Of a stretch of 54,438 nucleotides of DNA, positions 34,055-42,711 are shown one piece after another (positions within the stretch are counted from its first letter, which is position 1; every line of letters begins with the position of its first letter). Below the pieces are notes generated by a model. That model was not told the origin of the DNA. It made no database searches and saw only the letters and a program-made list of their open reading frames with translations. The DNA is taken from contig JAFYXN010000022.1 in NCBI GenBank assembly GCA_017546145.1, forward strand, positions 1 through 54,438. Reading direction: 5' to 3'. Made by a program: the position numbers and the translations under genes. Source of the stretch: Clostridia bacterium (GTDB taxonomy: Bacteria; Bacillota; Clostridia; Monoglobales; Monoglobaceae).

Positions 34055-36064
34055 TTATAAGGTTTTGTCCATTGTGTTGTAAATTATAATTGCCGCCTGA
34101 GCGCGTGTCAGGCCGTTGTTTGGCGAAAACTTATTTTTTGCTGTTCCGTTGATTATCCCCAATCCCCAAAGCAGGCTTGCGTATCCTTTGCCTGTTTCAA
34201 CATCCTCAAAAGGACAGTTGTAGATACCCTCAATCTCTGCATACTTGTCAATCTTTAAGGCTTTACAGATAAGTCTTGCCGCTTCAATTCGGGTAAGCGT
34301 ATTTGCCGCCGGACTTCTTAAATCCAAAACGGATAATGTCCCCAAAAGCGCCTGCTCGGCAAGCTTTATGAACTCTGCCTGAGAAATTGGCTGGTCAGGG
34401 TTGAATATTGCACCGTCAAAGCCTATGCCAAAGCGATGAAGAGCTTTAATTTTTTCCTCGGCATAGTGTCCCTCAATGTCCGTATAGTCTTCAAACGAAG
34501 CAGGCTTTGAGTATACGGCTCCACTTGCGGTAATTCTTTGTCCGCTTTTTGCGTCAATTATAATACCTGTACCTTCTGTGGTAAAAACAAGGGTTGTTGT
34601 GTCTGTTTTCTTCAGGCTTTCATCGGATTTTTGAGGAATATACAGCGGTGTATAGCTTGTCTGCTCAAAAAATCTTTGGCACGCAGTATTGTGGTCAATC
34701 ACATTATCAATTGCCGGAAAGCTTGTATCGGTATAATTGATTCTGTATGACAAGAGCGTAGCATCTGCTGTGTTTAGTTCAATTGATACCGTATCACCGC
34801 TAACCGGAATACCGTTTACATGGCGTGTATAGGTAAAATATCCGTTTTCTGCACTATTGGTATTATCCGCAACATATTCATTGAATTTTTCGGGAGCAAG
34901 CTCCGCAAAAACATTGTCTGCTGCCGTTTTCAGCTCTTGTAAGCCAAGCTTTTTGTCCGATTCAGCACCTGTAAGATTTGAAAAACTCAATACCTCTCCG
35001 GTTGCCGCATCAATTTCTGCATGGATAAAGCCTGTACTGTTGCCCACTTTCGCACGAAAAACCATTGAACGGATATATTTGTTTTCCTGATATACCACCT
35101 TGCGCAGACTGGTCTCTTCAGCCGCGTAGCTTCCGGTAATATTTAAAAGCTTGTGTGTACGCAAAAGCTTTTCTGCGTCAGAGGCAGAAAGTATTCCGCT
35201 TATGTTTTCAAGCTCCTTGCTCTCTGCGGCGCTAAGTCCTCCACCGCTGCCACCAACCATTGTGTCGCTCATTGCCTCATTTTTTGAGAAATAGAGGTCA
35301 TAGTACAGCTGTATTTCGGTTGCCTTGCCGGTGTTTGCATCAAGATAGGTATTGCCGTTTTCGTCGGTATATACCGGAAACGCCTTAATACTTCTTTTTT
35401 CAAAGTCTTTATGAACCATGTATGAAAGCGTAAGTCCAAGCTCCTTTGAGAATGCCTGCTTTGCATTTTCCTCTGACAAAATATTGTGAGGAGAAACATA
35501 TTTCAGACCCTCGGTATAAGTGATTCTGAAGGAGGTAATTTTTTCGGCATTAACATCAACTGTAACCCGACCTGTATCGTTTTGTACCGGAACACCGCCC
35601 TCCTTATGCACTATTTTGAAATACAGCTTGTCGCTGCTGAAGCTTTCGGGGGTGTCATAAGCCTCAACAAACAGCTTGCCTGCAATTGACGGGTTAAGCT
35701 TATTCACCAGTACCTGAGTTTTGCGGACAGCCTCATCTGTTGAAATTCTGTCAAAGCCTTTTGGAGGCAATTCGTTTCGTATTTCCTCGTAAAAGCCGTA
35801 TTCGATAATTACTCCGCTCTGCAGGGCTGTGACATACATATTTCTGTAATCATCACCGCCCCAGTTGAACGAGTACATTGTAACTCCGTTTTCGGTACGG
35901 ATTCCGCTGTCAAATTCCGAAAAAAGGGTTGTATCAGGAATCCTTGGCTTTATCAATGTCAAAATCTTTTCTACATCCTTTGCATCGCCGCTGGCAGAAG
36001 CACTTGGAATAAAAAGATTAAAAATTATTAATATGCAAATAATAATTGAAATTGTACGCTTCAT
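34055..36064 (-). CDS. Secreted YcdB-like protein with C-terminal SLH domains
   Basis: A 669-residue exported protein. It has a signal peptide (about 1-24, ending SASA), two YcdB/PepSY-like domains (about 90-240 and 360-500; for example EVLSFSNLTGAESDKK in a 'signature of folded processing factors' style), and C-terminal SLH repeats (about 540-665) with DYTDIEGHYAEEKIKALH, FNPDQPISQAEFIK and FSPNNGLTRAQAAIIIYN. SLH domains should tether it to the cell wall. The enzymatic role is unknown. The start is ATG 36064 after AAAGGCGGG; an ATG at 36070 abuts the ribosome site. It lies in tandem with another SLH gene but is separated from it by a terminator. Confidence 0.8.
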   Translation of the reverse strand: MKRTISIIICILIIFNLFIPSASASGDAKDVEKILTLIKPRIPDTTLFSEFDSGIRTENGVTMYSFNWGGDDYRNMYVTALQSGVIIEYGFYEEIRNELPPKGFDRISTDEAVRKTQVLVNKLNPSIAGKLFVEAYDTPESFSSDKLYFKIVHKEGGVPVQNDTGRVTVDVNAEKITSFRITYTEGLKYVSPHNILSEENAKQAFSKELGLTLSYMVHKDFEKRSIKAFPVYTDENGNTYLDANTGKATEIQLYYDLYFSKNEAMSDTMVGGSGGGLSAAESKELENISGILSASDAEKLLRTHKLLNITGSYAAEETSLRKVVYQENKYIRSMVFRAKVGNSTGFIHAEIDAATGEVLSFSNLTGAESDKKLGLQELKTAADNVFAELAPEKFNEYVADNTNSAENGYFTYTRHVNGIPVSGDTVSIELNTADATLLSYRINYTDTSFPAIDNVIDHNTACQRFFEQTSYTPLYIPQKSDESLKKTDTTTLVFTTEGTGIIIDAKSGQRITASGAVYSKPASFEDYTDIEGHYAEEKIKALHRFGIGFDGAIFNPDQPISQAEFIKLAEQALLGTLSVLDLRSPAANTLTRIEAARLICKALKIDKYAEIEGIYNCPFEDVETGKGYASLLWGLGIINGTAKNKFSPNNGLTRAQAAIIIYNTMDKTL

Positions 36065-36084
36065 AAGCATCCCGCCTTTTCAGA

Positions 36085-36119
36085 AAAAAATACGGTGAAG
36101 CAACAAGCGTTGCTTCACC
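36085..36119 (-). terminator. Terminator of the divergent SLH gene
   Basis: An 11-bp perfect stem (36094-36104 with 36109-36119) is followed on the minus strand by a seven-T run, 18 bases after the gene's stop. Confidence 0.85.
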
Positions 36120-36136
36120 GATGTGTGTTCAAAGCT

Positions 36137-37960
36137 TTATTGAAGAACTATAACGCTTGCCTCAAGTACGCCTGATGAATTTGAGCCTGTAACTGATGCT
36201 GTGCGGTTCTTTTCAACATTCTTTAAAAGAACTGTACGACCTGTAACGCTGTCAATAATCTTGGTGTTGGAGTTCACATAAACGTCATATTCTGTACCGC
36301 CGTCCTCAATAATCATAAGACCATAAGTTGCGTTAACTGTCTTAACAATACCGGTAAGCTGTGATTTTGCAACAACTCCTGCTGCTTCAATCTTTACAAT
36401 TTCGCTGCTCTGAAGGCTTACATCAATGTCTGTTCCGGGACGAAGGTCAAAAACAGTTGCGTTTTCTGAAGAGTCAACAACAACCTTAACGCTCTTGTTA
36501 ACCTTGTAATCAACAACCTCGCCGTTTGCCTCAATGCCTATTGTTGTACCATTGACTGAGTGCTTGATATAGTTGATTGTACCCGAGTTTGAATTGTTCT
36601 TGCTGCTTGCCTGAATTTTTGTAACCTTTCCATAAGTCATTCTAAGTGAGATACTGTCACCTATCATAAGGTCACCGATTGATGCGCTGAGGCTGTTGCG
36701 TGAAACGTCTACGCCGTCCGCTGAAACCTCATAACCCTTAACGTTTCCGTCAGCATCTTCAACATTGATTATGGTGTATTCGCCTGTGATGTCAACTGAT
36801 TCAAGTGTTCCGTAAGCTGTTGTGGTTTTGTCAACAACCTCAAGTGTTGTAACCAAACCATTTTCAATTGTCAATGCAACATAGTTGTTTGCTTTGATTT
36901 TTCCGAATACATCAATTGCACCGCTGATTCTGATTTTTGCATCGTCTGCAAGAACATAGGTTGATTTCTGCTTGCTGTCGTTTGCATCAGCAATTGTAAC
37001 GGTCTTTGAGCCGCCTGCCTCACTTGTTGTTGCAACCAGACCATAGATAACGGTATCGCCTATAACAACCTGATTTTCAACAAGTGCAACCTTGCCGGCA
37101 ATGTGTGTAACCTTTACATGCATTCCACGCTTTATAGCTGAAAGCTCAACATCCTCGCCATTAACCTTGTACTTTGTTGCGGGTGTGATTTCGTTAACAA
37201 TATCACTGCCGTCAATGGTAACGGTAATTGTTTCGTTAAAAGAGTCTGTTGAAACAACAGTTCCCGTCTGCGCTGAAAGGTCAATTACGTCGATAAGAGT
37301 GCAAAGCATCTTTGCCATCTGTGAACGTGTAACGTTGGTGTTTGGTGAGAATATGGGGTCGCCTGCCGCGTTGTTGCCCATGCCCTGCATAATTCCCTTT
37401 TCTTTAACATATTCAACATAAGCTCTTGCGCTGTCAGGAATCTCAACTGTATCTGCATAAGAAGACGAAACAAAAGCGTTTGTCAAAACCTCTTCCTCTG
37501 CGCCAAGAAGCTTGGTCAAAAGGATTGCAGCCTCGTATCTTTTGAGAGCCTTGTTTTTGTTTGTGGAAGAGATGTAATTGTCAAGCTCGGAGGACTTAAG
37601 TATACCTGTATACAGAAGGAATGAAACCTCCTTGCCGTAATTTGTTGAGTAACTGCTCAGAATAGATGAATACTCGTCCATTGCAAACTCAACCGAGTCA
37701 GCAAAGCTGTCGTCATTAACGCCAATCATTCTTGAAAGAAGAATAAGCGCCTCTGTTTTTGAAATTGTGTTGTTGGGCTTGAAGGTTCCGTCCTCGTAGC
37801 CTTTTATGTAGCCTTTCTCACTCATTTCTGTAATGTAAGGCTTTGCCCATGCAACTGTGGGATCATTCTCTACATCCGAAAATGTGGCAGCAGAAACGGT
37901 AAGTGTGGAAATCAAAAGAGCTGCACTGAGAATTCCGCTCAAAAATTTTTTGTTGAACAT
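36137..37960 (-). CDS. SLH-domain surface protein
   Basis: A 607-residue exported protein. It has a signal peptide (about 1-24), then three SLH repeats (about 25-210) marked by WAKPYITEMSEKGYIKGYEDGTFKPNN-like segments and FSPNTNVTRSQMAKML. A long beta-rich C-terminal region (about 215-607) has repeated 'G-x-V-T-x-I' strands, consistent with a structural surface or S-layer-associated protein. There is no catalytic motif. It is divergent from another large SLH gene, 269 bases away, and both have consensus promoters in the gap. The codon and residue bias (Val, Thr, Asn and Lys rich) suggests good expression. Confidence 0.88.
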   Translation of the reverse strand: MFNKKFLSGILSAALLISTLTVSAATFSDVENDPTVAWAKPYITEMSEKGYIKGYEDGTFKPNNTISKTEALILLSRMIGVNDDSFADSVEFAMDEYSSILSSYSTNYGKEVSFLLYTGILKSSELDNYISSTNKNKALKRYEAAILLTKLLGAEEEVLTNAFVSSSYADTVEIPDSARAYVEYVKEKGIMQGMGNNAAGDPIFSPNTNVTRSQMAKMLCTLIDVIDLSAQTGTVVSTDSFNETITVTIDGSDIVNEITPATKYKVNGEDVELSAIKRGMHVKVTHIAGKVALVENQVVIGDTVIYGLVATTSEAGGSKTVTIADANDSKQKSTYVLADDAKIRISGAIDVFGKIKANNYVALTIENGLVTTLEVVDKTTTAYGTLESVDITGEYTIINVEDADGNVKGYEVSADGVDVSRNSLSASIGDLMIGDSISLRMTYGKVTKIQASSKNNSNSGTINYIKHSVNGTTIGIEANGEVVDYKVNKSVKVVVDSSENATVFDLRPGTDIDVSLQSSEIVKIEAAGVVAKSQLTGIVKTVNATYGLMIIEDGGTEYDVYVNSNTKIIDSVTGRTVLLKNVEKNRTASVTGSNSSGVLEASVIVLQ

Positions 37961-38030
37961 TTTATGTCCCCCTTTAGTATATATTAAAAATTAATAATAT
38001 TCTGATAAAAAAATATAGTTTTATGGTTTT

Positions 38031-38059
38031 ATTTTACCATATAATAAAAGATATTTCAA
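38031..38059 (-). promoter_or_regulatory. Promoter of the minus-strand SLH gene
   Basis: On the minus strand TTGAAA (complement of 38054-38059) and TAAAAT (complement of 38031-38036) are 17 bases apart, with TGG before the -10. Confidence 0.75.
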
Positions 38060-38090
38060 CAGATTTTAAGAAAAAGTTTTTACAGAAAAG

Positions 38091-38119
38091 TTACAATGAA
38101 GTTAAAAATCTGGTACACT
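38091..38119 (+). promoter_or_regulatory. Promoter of the large SLH gene
   Basis: TTACAA (38091-38096) and TACACT (38114-38119) are 17 bases apart with an extended TGG. A leader of roughly 100 bases with a small TTGTG/CACAA hairpin precedes a very strong AAAGGAGG site. Confidence 0.65.
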
Positions 38120-38229
38120 GTAAATTTTTTGTTAATTTAGCCAAAAAATTAGCATTGTAATTTTTGTTGTGCGGCACACAATAAACATGAAACATTTTCA
38201 ATTTTCAAATTTAAAAAGGAGGAAAAAAT

Positions 38230-41200
38230 ATGTCAAGAAAGTTTATTGCTTTGTGCCTTTCAGCATTATTAATTCTGGGCGCAAGCGTAAATGTTTTTGC
38301 CGCAACAACCGAAGCCGTACCCGTATCGGGCGAAAGCGCTGCGGACTTTCAAAATGCGGCAGGCGGCACCAATCAGGCAGCAATGCCCGGCGCCGCAAAC
38401 GGCACTGCACAAGGAAGCAATTCCGGTGTAACAAATAACGACTCGCAGGGAAACAATTCCGGTGCAACAAATGAAAGTGCACAGGGAAACATACCCGGCG
38501 CGGCAAATAACACAGCAAACAGTGCTGCAGGCGGCACTCCTGCAAACAGCTCTGCAAATCAGGGCGGAGCAGCAGCCAGAGCAACACGAACAATGGACAA
38601 CAGCGAAGCAATAGTTGAGCAGAACCAGACCAAAAACAACGCAATGATGAGAACAGGACTTTACGAGGGTGTTGCATTATCACGTTACAGCAGCAGCCGT
38701 GTTGCCCTTGCTCCCGATATTGTAGATACAAAGTATGCCGAGGCAGCTGAAATCCTTGGCGCGCTTGGTATAATGGTAGGCGATGCCGAAACAGGAAACT
38801 TCAGACCAAACGACAGCATTCTGAGAAGTGAAATGTCTAAAGTGTCGGTATATTCTGTAGGTCTTGAGGATGTTGCAAAAAGCTCAAGCTATCCCACAAA
38901 ATTCCCCGATGTTGTATCAAACCACTGGGCAAACGGTCCAATCAACGTTGCAGTACAGCAGGGAATGGTAATAGGTGATGATGTAGGAACATTCCGTCCC
39001 GATGACCCTGTATTGTTTCAGGAAGCAGTTACTATAATGGTAAGAGCTCTTGGCTATGAGCCAATGGCATCACAGCGCGGCGGCTACCCCACAGGATATA
39101 TGGTAGTTGCATCCGAAAACCAGATGCTTAAAGGCATTACCGCAACAGCCGCAGCACCTGCAACCCGTGGCGATATTGCACAGCTGGTATTCAACAGCCT
39201 TACAGTAAACCTTATGGAACAGACAGGCTTTGGCAGCAACTCAAGCTATGAAGTAGTTGACAAGACATTGCTTTATGACCGTCTGAATGTTGAAAAAGCT
39301 TACGGTCAGATTACAGGAACACCCGAAACAACTCTTACAGGCGGCAGCACTACAGCTGAAGACCGCATAATGATTAACGACAAAACATTTATCGAAGGCG
39401 ACACAATGGCAAGCCAGCTTCTTGGCTATAACGTTGTGTACTATGCACGTATAGACTCGACAACCGACGAGAAAACACTTATTGCGGTTATTCCTCAGGA
39501 AAGCAAGAACAACGTTTTAACTATAGCTGCAGGAAACATTGTATCAGTAGCAGGCGAAGCAAACACAAACAAAACAGTAAGCTACTGGAGAAACAACGAC
39601 GATACGTCAACAAGAACTGCAAGCATCGTTGCAAACCCTGTATATATCTATAACGGAAAATATGCCGCAAGTTTAACATTAGAGCAGATGCAGCCTGCAT
39701 CAGGAAACCTTATTCTTCTTGATACAGACACAAACAATGTATACGACATTGTGTTTGTAAACCACTTTACAAACCTTGTTGTTGAAACAGTTTCTTCTGC
39801 AACAGGCAGGGTGACAGATAAATACAACAACGGTTCACTTCTTCTTGACCCGCAGAGCACAACTGTGAAATATGTTCTTATCCGCGATGGTGTTGAAATT
39901 GAACCTTCAGACCTTGTTGAATGGAACGTAATTTCTTATACAGTAAGTGAAGATAAAGAGCTTATCAAGGCTTATGTTTCAACCGACAGCATTCTTGGTA
40001 CAGTAACTCAGATTTCGGCAGACGGCTTCAAGATTGACAATTCAGAAACAACCTATAAAAAGGCCGCAAACTACCCCAACGAAATCAAGCTCCGCGACAA
40101 GGGACGCTTCTACTTTGACGTTGAAGGAAAGGTTGCAGCGGTTGATACCACAGCAATCACTACAGGCGCGGCAATCCGCGGAACCTACGGCTATCTTGTG
40201 GGCGCAGCAAAAACAGGAACATTAGACGAAACAATCCAGTTCAAGGTATTTACTGTTGCAGGAGATACCGAGGTAATTGACGGTGCAGCAAAAATCCGCC
40301 TTAACGACAAGTATGGTCTTACTCCTGACGAAGTTCTTGCTGCATTCGGCAAGGACGGCAGTGTAACACCACAGCTTATCACCTACGAAACAAACTCAGC
40401 AGGTAAGCTTACCGGCCTTGATATTGCAGTGGACAAAACAGGCACAGGCACACCCAACAAGGGCGTATTTACAAAGAACATTACAGCTGCAGAACAGATT
40501 TATAAGAGCGCATCAGGAATGCTTGGAAATGTCAAGGTAACACAGGATACTGTTATATTTGATATTCCTTCGACAGCTGGAACAGACACAACACGCTATG
40601 CAGTAAGAAACTATACAATGTTCTCAAACAACACACCCTATGATATTATCGTATATGACCTTCAGGAGGACTTCTCTGCAAAGGCAATTATTGTAACAAG
40701 CACAACAGGTGTTACCGAAGCGGCATCACCGATTGTTCTTGTGGACGAGATTGCAGCAGGTCAGAACGAGGACTTTGACGCAGTAGACATTGTTTACGGT
40801 CTTGAAAACGGAAAGCGAGTTGAGCTTATGTCAACAGACAAGAGCGTATTTGTGAAGGAAGGCGGAAAGGCAATCGCACAGGGCGATATATTCCAGTACA
40901 GCACAAACGCAAAGGGCGAGGTTGATAAGATTACCGTACTCTTTGACGCAAGCGCAAAAACAACCGAGTTCACAAACACAATCGGCACAGACCTGACTAC
41001 CGTTTACGGTAAGGTAACCAAGAAGTTCTCGGATTCTGTAAACGTAAGTGTAAACGGAACTGTTAAGAACTACTCTACAACGGGTGTAACCGTTTATGAG
41101 TATAACTCACAAAGAAAGAATAACAACATCTCTGTTGTAACGTCGGGAGATATTGAAGTATTTGAAGAAGGCAACGAGGTAAGACTCTTTGTTAAGCTCT

Positions 41201-41238
41201 TTGAAGACAGGGTAACAGAAATGGTTATTGTAAGATAA
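38230..41238 (+). CDS. Large SLH-domain protein, probable S-layer component
   Basis: A 1002-residue exported protein. It has a signal peptide (about 1-25) and then a low-complexity Gly/Asn/Ala/Ser/Gln linker (about 28-115) that contains four 12-residue imperfect repeats (50-97). SLH repeats follow (about 165-335) with FRPNDSILRSEMSKV and WANGPINVAVQQGMVIGDDVGTFRPDDPV. A beta-rich remainder has no catalytic motif. The strong AAAGGAGG ribosome site, extended -10 promoter, long stable-looking leader and preference for AAC, TTC and ACA codons suggest high expression, as expected of an S-layer protein. It is divergent from another SLH gene. Confidence 0.88.
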   Translation: MSRKFIALCLSALLILGASVNVFAATTEAVPVSGESAADFQNAAGGTNQAAMPGAANGTAQGSNSGVTNNDSQGNNSGATNESAQGNIPGAANNTANSAAGGTPANSSANQGGAAARATRTMDNSEAIVEQNQTKNNAMMRTGLYEGVALSRYSSSRVALAPDIVDTKYAEAAEILGALGIMVGDAETGNFRPNDSILRSEMSKVSVYSVGLEDVAKSSSYPTKFPDVVSNHWANGPINVAVQQGMVIGDDVGTFRPDDPVLFQEAVTIMVRALGYEPMASQRGGYPTGYMVVASENQMLKGITATAAAPATRGDIAQLVFNSLTVNLMEQTGFGSNSSYEVVDKTLLYDRLNVEKAYGQITGTPETTLTGGSTTAEDRIMINDKTFIEGDTMASQLLGYNVVYYARIDSTTDEKTLIAVIPQESKNNVLTIAAGNIVSVAGEANTNKTVSYWRNNDDTSTRTASIVANPVYIYNGKYAASLTLEQMQPASGNLILLDTDTNNVYDIVFVNHFTNLVVETVSSATGRVTDKYNNGSLLLDPQSTTVKYVLIRDGVEIEPSDLVEWNVISYTVSEDKELIKAYVSTDSILGTVTQISADGFKIDNSETTYKKAANYPNEIKLRDKGRFYFDVEGKVAAVDTTAITTGAAIRGTYGYLVGAAKTGTLDETIQFKVFTVAGDTEVIDGAAKIRLNDKYGLTPDEVLAAFGKDGSVTPQLITYETNSAGKLTGLDIAVDKTGTGTPNKGVFTKNITAAEQIYKSASGMLGNVKVTQDTVIFDIPSTAGTDTTRYAVRNYTMFSNNTPYDIIVYDLQEDFSAKAIIVTSTTGVTEAASPIVLVDEIAAGQNEDFDAVDIVYGLENGKRVELMSTDKSVFVKEGGKAIAQGDIFQYSTNAKGEVDKITVLFDASAKTTEFTNTIGTDLTTVYGKVTKKFSDSVNVSVNGTVKNYSTTGVTVYEYNSQRKNNNISVVTSGDIEVFEEGNEVRLFVKLFEDRVTEMVIVR
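38377..38520 (+). repeat. Four tandem 12-residue repeats in the SLH protein linker
   Basis: Residues 50-97 can be read as AAMPGAANGTAQ, GSNSGVTNNDSQ, GNNSGATNESAQ and GNIPGAANNTAN. The shared pattern is G-N-x-x-G-A-x-N. Copy number in such linkers often varies between strains. Confidence 0.6.
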
Positions 41239-41252
41239 TCTTATCCCAACGC

Positions 41253-41287
41253 AGAAGGGGCATCCGGTATTTGGATGCTCCCCTTCT
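41253..41287 (+). terminator. Terminator after the large SLH gene
   Basis: AGAAGGGG.CATCC (41253-41265) pairs with GGATG.CTCCCCTTCT (41273-41287) with a two-base bulge. It lies 14 bases after the stop codon. Confidence 0.75.
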
Positions 41288-41296
41288 ATTTACATA

Positions 41297-41325
41297 TTGA
41301 TTTTTAATTGGTTTTGTAGTAAAAT
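41297..41325 (+). promoter_or_regulatory. Promoter of ppa
   Basis: TTGATT (41297-41302) and TAAAAT (41320-41325) are 17 bases apart and end about 29 bases before the pyrophosphatase start. Confidence 0.7.
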
Positions 41326-41354
41326 GGATAAAAAAACAGATTGGAGCGACAAAA

Positions 41355-41891
41355 ATGGCAAATAATATATGGCATGATATTTCACCCAAGAGAATTACTA
41401 CAGAGGATTTTATATGTGTGATTGAAATCTCAAAGGGCAGCAAGAAAAAATACGAGCTTGATAAGGAAACTGGATATATAATTCTTGACAGAATCCTTTA
41501 TACATCAACACATTATCCTGCAAACTATGGATTTATCCCCAGAACCTACGGCGATGACAATGACCCGCTTGACGTTTTGCTGCTTTGTGCAGAGCCGCTT
41601 GAGCCTATGTCGCTTGTCAGGGCGTATCCCATTGGTGTGATAACCATGGTGGACAATGGCAGAAACGACGAGAAAATTATCGCTATCCCCTTTGATGACC
41701 CAAACTATAATCACTACACCGACATTGACCAGCTGCCAAAGCATATTTTTGATGAAATGAAGCACTTCTTCACAGTGTACAAAAATCTTGAAAACAAAGA
41801 CACAGCCGTTGACGAGGTAAAGGGTCGTGAAGAGGCGGTTGCAATCATCAAAGATGCAATCAACAACTATGTAGAAAAATTTTGCAAATAA
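41355..41891 (+). CDS. ppa: Inorganic pyrophosphatase (soluble, family I)
   Basis: A 178-residue cytosolic enzyme that hydrolyses pyrophosphate and so drives biosynthesis. Family I features are visible: EISKGSKKKYELDKETG, LDRILYTSTHYPANYGFIPRTYGDDNDPLDVL (with the Asp pair and metal-binding segment), and DNGRNDEKIIAIPFDDPNY. Length is typical. GGAGCG precedes the ATG. The gene stands alone between a terminator and a converging acetyltransferase gene. A 33-base element shared with the lrgB 3' region begins seven bases after its stop. Confidence 0.96.
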   Translation: MANNIWHDISPKRITTEDFICVIEISKGSKKKYELDKETGYIILDRILYTSTHYPANYGFIPRTYGDDNDPLDVLLLCAEPLEPMSLVRAYPIGVITMVDNGRNDEKIIAIPFDDPNYNHYTDIDQLPKHIFDEMKHFFTVYKNLENKDTAVDEVKGREEAVAIIKDAINNYVEKFCK

Positions 41892-41897
41892 AATACT

Positions 41898-41930
41898 TTT
41901 TTGTATAGACAAACTAAGAAATTTGTGGTA
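41898..41930 (+). repeat. 33-nt 3'-UTR element, copy downstream of ppa
   Basis: TTTTTGTATAGACAAACTAA begins the element, which matches the minus-strand copy at 32401-32433 with a single mismatch. It starts seven bases after the ppa stop. An imperfect hairpin near 41957-41997 (AAGGGAGCTT/AAGCCCCCTT) may terminate the transcript further on. Confidence 0.75.
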
Positions 41931-42068
41931 TCACAAAGCTTTAGAAATTACAATATGTTTTTATAATTATAAGGGAGCTTCAATCAACAAAGCCCCCTTA
42001 TGACCCCTGCCGTCACGGCTTAAAAGCCTGGCAGATATAGCTGTTCAAAATTTTTGTTTTTTATATAT

Positions 42069-42557
42069 CTATTCCTCTTTTAGCAATATTCTCGGTTTTT
42101 GCATCACCACAGTTGCATTGTCCGGAACATCCCACGCCACAACACAGTTTGTTCCTATTTTTACATTGTTGCCTATTTTTATCCCGCCTGTAATCTTTGC
42201 CCCTGCACCAATCACACAATTATCTCCAATCACAGGAGCACCATCATTGCCCTCGCCAATTGTCACCTGATGATATATAGTACAATTTTTTCCAATGACT
42301 GCGTTGTGGGATACAATAATTCCGTACAAACCATGGGGCAATTTAGGAACTGATTTAAATTTTGCGCCATAATTCAAATGCACACCTGTGCTGGCATTAT
42401 TAAATGCATCACAGCGCTTTATTTTAAAAAGCCAAAATGCTTTAAGTATCTTAGGATATTTTTCTTTTGGATTTGTCACTCTTTCTCTCAGTTTCCAATA
42501 TTTGTTAGCGTTATAATGTTGAACTTTTCTTCTTATTATCTTTTCGACAATGTTCAC
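42069..42557 (-). CDS. Hexapeptide-repeat acyltransferase (serine acetyltransferase-like)
   Basis: A 162-residue protein with an N-terminal helical part (about 1-55) and a left-handed beta-helix of hexapeptide repeats (about 70-150), e.g. GVHLNYGAKF, HNAVIGKNCTIYHQVTIGEG, IGDNCVIGAGAKITGG and IGNNVKIGTNCVV. The catalytic histidine pattern of CysE-type acyltransferases is seen in PHGLYGIIVSHNAVIG. The acceptor (serine or a sugar) cannot be decided; no cysteine-synthesis gene is nearby. I favour GTG 42557 after AAAGGATG over ATG 42578, which lacks a good ribosome site. Base composition is more AT-rich than neighbouring genes, so recent acquisition is possible. Confidence 0.82.
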   Translation of the reverse strand: MNIVEKIIRRKVQHYNANKYWKLRERVTNPKEKYPKILKAFWLFKIKRCDAFNNASTGVHLNYGAKFKSVPKLPHGLYGIIVSHNAVIGKNCTIYHQVTIGEGNDGAPVIGDNCVIGAGAKITGGIKIGNNVKIGTNCVVAWDVPDNATVVMQKPRILLKEE

Positions 42558-42642
42558 AACAGCACATCCTTTTTTCATCTTTTAATTCAATATATCACTA
42601 TTTGATAAAATTTTCAATATCTTTTCAAAAACTATCCTCGTC

Positions 42643-42671
42643 TTGACAAAATCATTTCCTATATATATAAT
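42643..42671 (+). promoter_or_regulatory. Promoter of apgM
   Basis: A perfect TTGACA (42643-42648) and TATAAT (42666-42671) are 17 bases apart and end about 40 bases before the apgM start. It is the strongest consensus promoter seen in the window. Confidence 0.85.
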
Positions 42672-42711
42672 ATATCTACCGACATTAAATTTTGAAAGGT
42701 GCTGACAAATT

